From Stercorarius parasiticus (Eukaryota; Chordata; Aves; Charadriiformes; Stercorariidae), in assembly GCA_013396915.1 (NCBI GenBank), contig VWZL01000487.1, positions 56,976 to 120,975 of the forward strand: a stretch of DNA of 64,000 bases, in the 5' to 3' direction. The translations under genes were made by a program, and so were the position numbers. The notes below the pieces were generated by a model. It was not told the origin of the DNA. It saw only the letters and a program-made list of their open reading frames with translations, and did no database searches. Each line of letters starts with the position of its first letter. The first letter of the stretch is position 1. This document shows, piece after piece, positions 47,996-60,400 of this stretch.

Positions 47996-47999
47996 ATGA
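47955..47999 (+). promoter_or_regulatory. Upstream ORF overlapping the copy 2 start codon
   Basis: An ATG at 47955 opens a 14-codon frame whose TGA (47997-47999) overlaps the receptor ATG (47996-47998) as ATGA. It is only 41 bases upstream, so it is probably in the 5' UTR. The context at 47955 is moderate (C at -3, G at +4). Translation is unproven. Confidence 0.45.
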
Positions 48000-48056
48000 C
48001 GTTCTCTGGGTTCTTGCTTGTTCTTTCTCTTGTTCACAGTGCTTTCCAGCTGGCGG
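47996..48056 (+). CDS. MRC1: MRC1-like copy 2, exon 1: signal peptide
   Basis: Encodes [18 protein letters not shown], a compact hydrophobic signal peptide, ending in phase 1 at a GTAAG donor. The start has G at -3. The 61 coding bases fit MRC1 exon 1. Confidence 0.88.
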
Positions 48057-51000
48057 GTAAGTGTCTCCTACTTGCCTCCTGTAAAGGTGTCTGTGAAAGT
48101 TCTTCCATGTCCTCTGGCATTTCTGCATGTTTTATGGTTCTGCGGCAGTACCTATATGTATGTTATAGACATACAGATGGGGAAGCTCTCAATGGCAGGC
48201 AAAAGGCAAGGGCGGGATCTGGCTGAAAAAAGAAACGGACAAAGAAGGAAGCAAAGACTGAATTCTTAATGATTTTAGTCGCATATAGTGGCAATATAAT
48301 TTCACTAACTCCAGAAGATCAGACCTAAGAAAATCATAAAGTATGCTTAAATTTTTTTAATAAATATATTTTAGCAAAATCAGTCAGGAAGAACTAACGG
48401 AGTGGTGAAATGTGGAATTATTTGGAGGATATGGAGATGTTCACAGATGATGGCTGTGTAATCCAGAGGGATTTAGAGTTTACAAAGAAGATTATTTTTA
48501 CTCACTCTTTCGAACAGACCCACTGAATTCACTGGGATTGACACAGCAGATGAAGTAAAAATTTGCATGCAACAAAGTTGGATTAACTTTAGTAAAGTTA
48601 TATATAAAGTAAATATATATAAAGTATATATATTTACTAAAGTTATTTAGTAAAGTTATATAAAAGCCTGATTTTGCAGGCTTCTAAAATGAAATTTCTT
48701 TAGATTTTAAAATACATTTTAATTATATATGATGCCTAATGATCAAGAGATGTATCAGGGACCAAAACTGATTATGAATTGCAGTAACACTATTACTGAC
48801 ATCCCTTTAGCTGCACTTCTATTGTAGATATTAAAGAGATGGCTTTTGGAAACCTGAATGTTTAAGGTTAAGTCCTTTTAGCTTTGTAACTCCTCAGTAA
48901 AACTCTTTGTTACAGATTGCCTCAGAGTATGTGTTTTGCTTGGTTTGTTGGTTTTTGTTTTTTTTTGCCTATGGTATCATGGCAGATCAGAACAGCTGTT
49001 TTCACTGTACTGTATATTACCTAAATCGATGTAAACATTTTGCAGGCTTTTAAAATGAAATTTCTTTAGATTTTAAAATACATTTTAATTATATATGATG
49101 CCTAATGATCAAGAGATGTATCAGGGACCAAAACTGATTATGAATTGCAGTAACACTATTACTGACATCCCTTTAGCTGCACTTCTATTGTAGATATTAA
49201 AGAGATGGCTTTTGGAAACCTGAATGTTTAAGGTTAAGTCCTTTTAGCTTTGTAACTCCTCAGTAAAACTCTTTGTTACAGATTGCCTCAGAGTATGTGT
49301 TTTGCTTGGTTTGTTGGTTTTTGTTTTTTTTTGCCTATGGTATCATGGCAGATCAGAACAGCTGTTTTCACTGTACTGTATATTACCTAAATCGATGTAA
49401 ACATTTTGCAGGCTTTTAAAATGAAATTTCTTTAGATTTTAAAATACATTTTAATTATATATGATGCCTAATGATCAAGAGATGTATCAGGGACCAAAAC
49501 TGATTATGAATCCCACAAGCTTTGGAGGGAAATCCAACTGGGTGGGTCACAAAGTACACTACAAAGCAGCTGAGCAAATTGATAGGCATGATTCACTACT
49601 GCTACCGATAAACTCACTGTAGGACTGCAATTAGCTCACTTTTTCAGCTTCACATTGGAGCCAACACTGTAGATGTGATCAGAGAAACTATCTGGAGAGC
49701 TGAAGGCACAATTTCTGTTAGAGGTGGACCTTATAACTTTCAACATTGCCAAGTGTTGGTCAGATGCCACTACTATCCAGTCCTTGTTATTTTCTCAGAC
49801 TGTCATTGTTTTCCCAGTGTTGTTCCCAGTTTTACATTGCAATCTCATAGTAGATACTGCAGGTTGTGTAGGTCAGCAAGGCCAATGAGCCCAGAGTACC
49901 CCCTGTGAGGCCCAGAGGTGTTGAACCACATTTATACACGTGGATTCAAGAGGGGGAAGACAAATGGCTCAGCAAAGATGGCTCTGACTCCACTAGGAGA
50001 CCTGTAAGATCTGGCAGTGTGAGGGAAATTTGTAGAGGGCAGAGGTCTACAAAGCTGTGCAGATGGAGACAGGGTAAAGGTGAGAGCAGTATGCTTGAGC
50101 GAATTCATGTGACTGGTGTAAATCAACCCAACAAGCTGTGCTCTGCTTTGCTGATGCTGCTGACTGCCACTAATCCACAGTATGGTGACGTATAATAAAG
50201 AAATACATATCCTGTTGTCCACTTTACTGCTTTTTAATCAGTAAAATTGATGCTGCACTGGACTCTGTTCAAAAACATCATATTTGTATCTGATATGAAT
50301 GCAATGACTCCTTGTTCATGTGAATGGGAAGCAGGATCACGTCACATATCCACTATACATACAGTCTATATTAACTGTTCACTTTCTGTTGTTTTGTTTT
50401 ACAGACATTGAAATATTTTTAATATATAATAAAGTCAACAAGCTCTGCCTCCAGGCTTCTATTGCACAGTCAGTTAGAACTGCCACTTGCCATCAAGACA
50501 ATGAATCACAAAAATTCAGGTGGATCACTGATCATCAGCTTATGAGTGCGAGACTGAACCTATGCCTGGGGGTGCCGTCGAAGGAGGATCAGGCTGTGGT
50601 CTCCCTGTATCCGTGTAATCGAACGAGTGAGCTCCAGTGGTGGGAATGCAGAAATGAAAGCCTCCTTGCAATCCACGGAGAAGATTTGTTTTTCAGTCCT
50701 GGCAATGAAGAACATGATAATGTTTTGTTAAAGAAGGGGCTGAGTGCAAAGAATAATTGGAAGATCTATGGGCCCATGGATGTTTTATGTTCCCGGGGAT
50801 ACGAAGGTACAGAAAATTGATTCTGTTATCCTTTGCACTTTGTGAGTGTTAGTGTTTTGAATCTTTGGCTCTGAGTATTCTGATTCCTCTGGTGACTACC
50901 AGAGTTTTAGAAAATCAGTATATTGAGAGAGTTAGCCTTGAATTTAATTTCATCTTTATGATCAAGTAAGTATTATGTACATATATATAAAATAAAATAT

Positions 51001-54000
51001 ACACTATTTTAGTGTATGTATTATATTATAGTATATTAGTATCATAAGTATTATATATAAGTATTCCTTAAATATTTATTATATATTAGTATATCTATGT
51101 ACACACATACGTACTCCTATACCACATAGAATTATTCTCTAAAGTCACTATAGCTCAGCATACTGTGTCAGTACATTGTTAATAGAGAGTATAAACACTA
51201 AGAAGTTTCTTATACAGGAACATGGAAATGAAACTGCATCCTCAAGAAAGAAAAACAGTATGAGTGAGCTGAGAAAGGGCTGGAAGTACCAGTGTAGGCA
51301 GAGGAAGTGTGGCTTTTGTGACTCAGCAGATGAGGATGCTCATGGCATAATTATAATTACCAGTGTAATTACTCTTTGTTATTAGCTGAAGTCAGATTGT
51401 TCTGAATGTCTTTCCCACATCCAGAATGAATGTTCTAAAAACCGCTTAACAGGATATTTGAAATATTAATCCCTGAGCCTTGCATGTGGGAGCCGCTCCA
51501 TTGCATGGGAGATACCTAAATGGTCACTGGAATAAAACTAGAGAAGGATTGTCTAATCTGATGTTTACTTTTTCCAGGAAGCAGGACATTTATATATTAG
51601 TTCCTCGTCTTATGCATTTTATATAAATCTTAACATTGTTTAAAATAGTAGTATCTTAGGGTAGAGCTCTGGAGCTTTATTAACAGTTTGTAAAAACATC
51701 TTAGTCAGAATAAAAATCCAGTTGTAGACCTCACCTATGAAATATTACTTTGCATCAGAACAACACTGCTCTAAAACATGTGCCAGCAGCTTAAGTCTTA
51801 AAAAATGTTGAAATGAATTTTGTTATAATTATGGGACAGGTAACATGGAAAACACTTTGAGATGCAATTCAGCCATTTTACATAGGTTTCACATTTTTCG
51901 CAGTTTACATTCATTTATTATTTTCCATACTATGTTTATAATTCTGTTTTCTCAGAGACATTTACACTGCTAGGAAATGCTTTCGGGGCACCCTGTGTAT
52001 TCCCTTTCATGTACAATAAGCAATGGTACGCCGACTGCACAGAGGCTGGCCGGTCAGATGGCTGGCTCTGGTGTGCAACCACCGCAGACTATGACACAGA
52101 TCAGCGATATGGGTTTTGCCCATCAAAAGGTAAGCTTAAAAAAAGAGTATTTATCTAAGAACTGTTTGATGCTAAATTCAGGTCTAGAGTTGGTTCTCAC
52201 AGCTCTCACTGGGAATTGTTGTCCAGAAAGAGGAGGAGGAGATGTTGCATACTTTTTTGTATCTGGGTTTTCTGCCACAGAACTCCGTGCAGTATCTTTT
52301 TCTATGCAATCACTGCCCTTGTAGTAATTCCTGAACTATGTACCTTCATGGAACAGGAGGCACGATTTGCCAGCTCAGTTTACAGGCCTTAACCTCCTCC
52401 TTCCCCATCCCACTTGTAACATTTTCAGTGCTCTTGAAAGAACAGCGCAGATGACGTTTAATGAGAATGCCACGCATAACAAGAACCTGCAACTCATTTT
52501 CTGTGGGTGAGTTACTATCACCCCCCAAATAATAATTTTTTTTCCACAGGTAAAGACAACACCTGGACGACAGATCTGTTAACAAATGTCCACTACCAAA
52601 TTAACTCTGAATCGGCTCTCACATGGCACGAAGCCAGGAAGAGTTGCCAGCAGCAAAATGCCGAATTACTGAGTGTCACAGACATTCATGAACAAATGTA
52701 CCTTAAAGGTAAGGAAGTAAAGCAAATCCTGACTTACATGCAGGATCTGTTCAGTCCACCTTCTCAGCTCAGGACTACTTGATATGGTTTTGGCTAATGT
52801 CTATGGGCTCAAATATGTATGACCAAGAAAAAAAAAATCTTTTAGAATTTGCAAGTTCATCTCAAGATCACTGCCAAGTTCCAACAGAATTCAAAGTATT
52901 CCAGCATCCATCCAGTGTAACAGTTTGTCTTTCCATTTAAAAATGTTATCTTATATTAGAACTTCATTGATTTATTTTATTTTTTTTAAAAGGAGGGAAA
53001 AAAAGTGAAAGTTAAATGAAAATTTCATTTTTGGTCAAAAGCAACATTTGAAAGAAATTGAAAATAAGAGAAAACAAATATCTTTGTGCCAAAATAAAGA
53101 TGTGTTTTGCATCAAATGCAGTTTGACATCTAATTTTTTAATTCATTTGTCAAAGTGAAAGATATCAGTTATTTGTAGATCCCAAATCATGGCTCTACCT
53201 ACCCATGTATTGCTGGAGGAATGGTATGGAAAAAAGTCTCTCTTGTTATTTTTAATGATGGATTTAACTTCTAAGAGCTTAAGTATTATTTTTTTTATAC
53301 TTATGTGGCACAAATATTTCTACCTAAATAACTCCAATCTTGAAAAGAATTTGGCCTACTCTACAGAAACCCTTTCATTCCGAATTTACTCTGTTGCTTC
53401 TCACTGTGCTCATGTTGCATTAGGTGATACAATAAGAGAGAGTTTTTTCTTTGCTTTTTACAGTAATCGAAGCTTTGGCATATTTCAATTTATCAGTTAT
53501 TCCACTATCTAAATATACTTGTAGTTAGATATTTAATAACTGTAAGTCTTCCTAGAGACATTATTAGTGACTATTGCTAATAGAAAAGTGATTAAAAAAC
53601 TATTTTCTCTTGTTTTGGTTACTTAGAGTTAACAGAAGGTATAGATTCTGCATTGTGGATTGGACTCAACAGACTGGACTTGAGGAGTGGATGGGAATGG
53701 ATTGGAGGCAGCCCTTTCCAGTACTTAAACTGGGCTCCAGGTAGCCATGACTTTGATTCTGTATTCCCAAAAAAAATACACACACCTCCGATACTGATTT
53801 AATTTCTATTATCAGATAGATATGCCATGAGATATGGGTATGAGAAAAAGTAGGACTTTAGCATTAAGCCATCAAAACAACATGTATTTGAGCTTTTCTT
53901 GACTTATCTCTAGAAAAAGCTTTTTTTTTTTTAATGGCAATATAAGCCAGAAACTTCTACGTATTGCCAGAATATCTTAGATCTGAAAGTAATAATCTCT

Positions 54001-57000
54001 TTCCCAAAAATATACAGTCTTCCATTTCTCATTTCTAACAACAAAACTGTGAGTGGGTTACATGTTCATACCCACTTAAATGATGCTACTTTTCATACAG
54101 ACATTCCCGCTACTGGAGCCTTACCTCAGTTCTTGCCAAAGCTGGGAAAGATGTGATCTTTAGGGCTGTCGCTTCAGCCAGGAGTGATTTCTCCTGTGCA
54201 TTTTAGAGCTTAGAGCTCTATTTGCCTTTCAGAAAAGTTAACTTTTTTTTTTTCCTGTACTTTTCCCAAAGGAAGCCCCTCTCCAGAATCTGGAAAACTC
54301 TGTGTGGTTTTGAATCCTGAAACAAATGCAAAATGGCAAAATTTGGAATGTGATCAGAAACTTGGTTACGTTTGTAAGAAAAAAAACTTTACCTTGGTTC
54401 CCTCAGGTATGTTGATATACATTGATAATTAAAAGTAGAAGCTGTTATCTGAATTGCTCAGCATCCACATTGACCAGAATGAGTAGGAAAATTTTAGTAT
54501 TTTTCTTGTTTATCTTATAAACAATAATTTTTCTTGTTTATCTGGTTTTCTTTTTGCAACCATAGCACCCTTACTAGGCCGATCTCCAGCCCCATAACAC
54601 ACAGAATGAAACGGGTCAAAGCAAAGAACACACAACTTGTTCTGTCTGTCTATGATTTCTTAGTCATGGCTCCTCTTTGAATACACACGTTACTGAGCAT
54701 GAAAAAGGAGAACAAACCAAAAATTATTTTTCAGAAGAGGGACGTTTGTAAAAAAAAAAAAAAAAAAAAGAGAGAGAGAGAGAGACGGAAGAAAGAGTGA
54801 CACGTTGCAAGCATAAAAGATAGTTTAAGTGAATAACGATTCCCCTGTTGGAGTTTCCCTGTGTATACGTCCAGTTGTTAATCTGTCTAGGTGACTTTCA
54901 CTCTACCAATATACTTAATCTTTTAAAAATTCATAAGCATTCTATATTAGGTGCAGCTAATTTCTGATTTTCCTTAACTGACAAATAGGTATTAAATAAT
55001 ACAGAAGCTGCTAAAATTAATACAATAATGTGTTTGTTACAGACATTTGTCTATATAAGAACATTAGAACTTGTATTAAATTATATTTGTATTAAAAAGC
55101 CTTCATTTTCCAAGCTAAAAAATGCCATATTCACTATGTTTTGCACCCATCATTTCCTTATAATGAGAATATCCAAAGCAAATTCTTAGTTTAGAACTTT
55201 TGCACAGAATAAGTGAAAATATTCTTGGTGTCATGTCCTTTGCGTGGCATTTGAGCTCCTCTAAGACACTGATGTTTGTTCCTAGGTGATGTTGGGCCTG
55301 TTACTTGCCCAGATGAATGGGTACTGTATGTAAATCACTGTTACAAGATCTTCAGGGAGACGAAAAGATGGGAAGAAGCTTTGACGTCTTGTCAGAAGGA
55401 AGGGAGTCACCTGGCCAGCATCCAAAGCCTCGAGGAGCACAGCTTTATAGTGTCTCGGCTTGGGTACAGTGAGTGTTTCCAAGGGGGCTTTTGCTTTTGT
55501 CTGTATGTAAGAAGTACCAGCTATCTGAATTGAGTTGTAACAATTGTATTAACATGAAACACTGCGGCCAAAGACATGCAAGAAGCCAGAGGACCAGTGG
55601 CATTAGGCTGGTGCAGTGCTTTCTGCTTCAGAACTGATGCCTTCTGTGCTGCAACTTGTAGACTTACTCAACTGTCTTGCCTTGTGCTTTGCTTTGCATG
55701 AGGGCAGGAGGACAACAGTTATCCCAGTGAGAAGCTTTCTTAGTGAAAGGATTATGAAATATAACTTCCACTTTGAAAGAGTGCTTTTTTTTTTTTTAAG
55801 GAAAAAACTGCCACATTTGTACTGCTTTCTGTACCTTTGAGGAACTCACAGTGTGGTTTTAAGTCATTCTCTGCACCTTGTTGGTCAATCAGTGCCCAGA
55901 TCAGCAGGTTCACAGGTCTCTTCAGATGTGATGGAAGAAAACTACTGAAGAAAAGTTTAGCACTCTACACTGCCAGATGGAAACAACTGGCAAAGCTAGC
56001 CAAAGTGGCTTCCAGGCAGGGGGAATTTCCTGGGTTGCCTAAAGAACTGTACTCAAGCCACTGGATCTAACATGTCAGCGTGGTCTCGCCATGGCCTTTT
56101 TAATATCCCTGGCAGAAACGTGAAGAGTCTGTAGACACGTTACTACTTTTTGTCCTTGTTAGCTGTTTTGCCTTTTTTTTTTTTTCATGCTTAGAGGTAG
56201 TGAAAGCCCTAATTAAGTACTGGAAAAATGAAAGATAGTCAAGACAGAAAAATTTCTGTCTTCAGAAAGAATAATTTATCTACTTAACGTCCAACCATAC
56301 AAAGGGATATTTTTGGTTTCTTATACTTTTTGATTCTGGTATCATAGCCGAGTTTAGTGACTACTGAAGAAATTGTGAATCTCTTTCCCCCTCTCTTTCC
56401 CCCTCTCTTTCCCCCTCTCTTTCCCATTTTTGTGAATGCTGCCTAAACCTAGCTTTCATTTTCCTTGCTTTCCTTTCGTTAAAAATGCCTAAAATTATAG
56501 GATCATACACCGGGTTTAGGCCAGAAGGAACCCCGCAGATCATTTGGTCCAGCTTCAGCTTGGAGCAGGGCCAGCCTCAAAGTTAGATCTGGTTGCTGAC
56601 AACCTTCCCCTGCTGAGTTTTGAATGTTGTCAAAACCCTGATTTGACTTATTGCCTGAATAATTGATCTAGGGCTGGGGCGCTGGGCTTCTCTGCTTTTT
56701 TAATTTTATTGAAAGAAGCTTAAACCATCCACACTGCGCGTTACATAAAAACAGTATTTTAAAATCTGACCAATGCAAAAGAACCTAGAAAGTAACTATT
56801 CCCAGTTCTGTTGTACCACCACAGTGCATTAACATTAGGATGGTAATTTACTCTTCTCCCACTGCTATGAGGAAAAGAAGCAAAATTTTTTGATCCAGTG
56901 CAGGGATTTCATTGCAGCCTAATTTTCCGAAGCATACTGTCTTTATTGTCATATCTATGTGAAAATATTAATTTATGAAGTGGTGATGCAACAAACTAAA

Positions 57001-57418
57001 TAATGTATGTTTTATAGATTTATGAAAAGGCTTATATGTTCTAGACCTCAAGGGTGCTATGAAAAGGATGCAGTGGCATAAGATATCTTTTCTAGTTCTG
57101 TATTTCCATGCTTTAGGGAAAACAGACAAGCTATGGATTGGGCTGAATGATCATAAGGTTCAAATGTATTTTGAATGGAGTGATGGTACGCCAGTGACAT
57201 ACACAAAATGGCACCTGGGAGAACCATCCACTACAAACAACAGGCCAGAAGATTGTGTACTGATCAAGGGCCAGGTAACTTTACTCAATATGTATTTTAT
57301 TTTAATATTGAAACTATCTTCTTAACAAAAGAATGATGTTCCTAACTATTTCAGCAGCTGGCTATGGCCAGAAAAAGGGATGTGGGGACAAAGGATGAGA
57401 CTCAAATATGACCTTTAA

Positions 57419-57462
<44 letters not shown>

Positions 57463-60400
57463 TACTGCATCACTGCTGAAATTTTCTCTTTAAGTTTATC
57501 TGAAAGTCACCAATGAAATTATTTGGCCTATAAAACAGTTGTCTGAATGTAGTTTGAATACGTTCTCCAGCTCCTTTTCCTCGGGTGGCAATGGTGGCAT
57601 GTGGCGATCCCCGCTACCTCCCTTGTGCCTGCTCATTTGCCCATCGCTGCGTGGCACAACTGCCCACGCAGAACAGGTCGGGGGCTGGCTCCCCACACCC
57701 TGTCTCATCACTACCAGCTGTAGCCACACTATCATAGCCCAGTCTACCGTTCCACTGAATGTGAGCACATATATTTTTGTTATAAACTAGGTGATTGGAT
57801 AAGGAAAAAAAAATACTTGTTTCAAAATGAAAGGAGAAAGAAGATGAATATTTTCATTATCAAGAAAGAAATTTATTCATTTTCTTTAGATTATTCATCT
57901 TAATTTCATTGCTGTTTCATTCTTTTTCCTGCCTCACAGTATGGTTATTGGGCAGACTATGTCTGTGAGAAGAAAGCTGGTTACATTTGTAAGAGAAAAC
58001 CTATATCACAAATAGCTGGAGAGAAGGAAGTTACTGATGCAGGTTGCAAAAAAGTAAGTATATAAGAACAGAACAATAATTTCCCAGATCAAATGAGTAC
58101 CTTGTCTGAGAATAATCTAGAATTATTTGAATTATTTATATTATTTGCATATAGAATTATTTTTATTATTTACTATGAAGTTTTTCTCTCTCTCAGTTAC
58201 TTTAAATTGTATTAATCCATTTACAGAAACTGCTTAGAAGGAATCTGTAATTTCACTGCAAAAGGTTTCTAATTCATAATATTAATGATTATTGTTCTTC
58301 ATTCATTTTGAAATGGTATAGCTCGCTTACTACATGATACCACAATTATTTTAAACTTATATGGAAATCCTGATATCATGTTACAGGGCTGGAGAAGATA
58401 TGGGACCTACTGCTATTTTATTGGACGTGTTCCAGCAACGTTTTCAGAAGCAAACACCACTTGTGAAGGAGAAAGCGGTTACTTAGCCACAGTTGAAAGT
58501 CGGTATGATAATGACTTTTCCTTGGCTTTTAAATAAATAAAGGCTATATGTTCTAAAATACTTCTGGAACTACTGCTCAATTCTAACACAATATCTCAAA
58601 CAGCAAATTATCCAAGTTACATACAAGGTCTCTAGTTGAACAAAAAAGGCCTCGCTTTTCTTTGTTGACTTATCCAGAGTCAGAATCCCATCATAAGGTC
58701 CTCTCCCTCAGTGTGAAGCAAGGAAAAGGAGAAAACAATTTGTATCAGATTAGACAAGTAGGATTTGGATAAATGATATTGTTTTCACGTGCATCATTAC
58801 AATCTCTTTTATAGGTATGAACAAGCCTATTTGACCAGCCTTCTTGGGCTGAGGCCAGAGAAATATTTCTGGCTTGGTCTCTCTGACGTGGAGGATCCAG
58901 GCACTTTCAGGTGGGCCAACGGTGAAGCTGTCTCCTTCACACACTGGGATGCAGCAATGCCTGGTAGGTGCTGTGACAGCGGATGGTGGGTGCTCTCTGC
59001 AGTCAAGGTCCCTATTTGGGTTTGCATTGGCAATATGTCCTCTGAATTTTATGCTTTAAGCTTTCAGTATATTTTACAAGAACTGGCAGTTGTCAAAACC
59101 CATCTTTTAATGTCAAAGGAACAATTTGAACTGCAGTTTTTATTAGGATATCTGACATGCCTACTCATAAGATTAACCTTTTGGCTCACCTTCAGAAAGA
59201 TCAGAATGTAGAAAATTGCTTTCTTCCTCTTAAGCAGGAATTACAGGCAGCTCCTGAGACTATCCCACACTCATCCCTCTAGTGGTAATGTTAGCCCGGG
59301 AGAAGAGGAGAGCAACTGTAATAAGGATTTTACGTTAGAATCACAAAATTACAGTATCAAAAATTATTATACCTTTTTTTTTTTCCTTAACTTGGGATAC
59401 TAAGAAAACTGCATTCATGGGATTGTTGTAGAAGCATAGAAAACAATATTTCAAAATGCCATGAGGGAATCTGCTCTCCCCAAGATATGCTACATCCGTC
59501 CAAGTGATCATTTGTCTAAAAAATGCCTCAAAAAGCTTCAGTGACATTATAAAATGTAAAATAAAAACTAAAAAAAAAAATTGCAAAAGAGTAATTGGTA
59601 AATTAGCTGAAGCTGTAATAAGGAATTGGGAAAGATATATAAAAACACTTGTGTAAAGGGAGGTCACACTCGCAGATCTCCTGAAGCTCCCCACAGGAAC
59701 CAAAAGCATACAAATAAGGGAAATCTAGTTAGTGTTTTCTATCTCAATTACCAAAAACCTTTCAGCTAATCTGACCTGACACAATAAAGCTCTTACGTGA
59801 ATAAAAAGTTTGGTCAAAAGGCAGGGAATAGGTGAGGTTTTTTAATGGGGTCTATTTTTGGGGGCCTGTTTTTTGCAGAGGAAGAGTGTTCACCAACAGA
59901 GTCCCATAATGATCTAATGTTTCAGAGCCCATGCTGTTCAACATATTTACAGATAATCTGGAGAATGCAAAATAATGAGGTGACACCTAAAATCTAACTC
60001 TACTATTCAAGTGTTATTGTATGGCAAGAAGGGAATCGGTGCTGCTCAAAGATTTTAAGTAGGAATTAAAAAAAATTAAACTGTATAAAATATCTAATAT
60101 GGTTTTTATTTCTCATAAAGGAAGTAAGCCAGGATGTGTGGCCATGAGAACTGGGACTGCAGCTGGATTATGGGATGTTCTTGACTGTGAGACAAAGCAA
60201 AAATATATCTGTAAGCAGTGGGCAAAGGGTGCAACAGCTCCACCTGTTCCAACTACTGCTCCGGTCCCCACGTGCCCTGAAGGCTGGGTATCAAACCACC
60301 ATAGTAGTTCCTGTTTTAAAGTAAGTTCTTAAATAGTCAAAAGAAGAAGAAAGTCTTTGAACTGCTTGGTTGGAAAAAGAAAAAAAAAAAAGTCAAGAAT

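Larger units (their letters stand above)
48057..50404 (+). other. Intron 1 of copy 2
   Basis: About 2.3 kb. It contains a perfect AT-rich hairpin (48608-48638) and a 366-bp tandem repeat (48671-49511). The rest shows no recognised feature. Confidence 0.8.
55469..57116 (+). other. Intron 7 of copy 2
   Basis: About 1.6 kb. It has a 12-base pyrimidine repeat (56381-56425) and a probable old CR1-like fragment (56498-56600). Otherwise nothing recognised. Confidence 0.7.
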
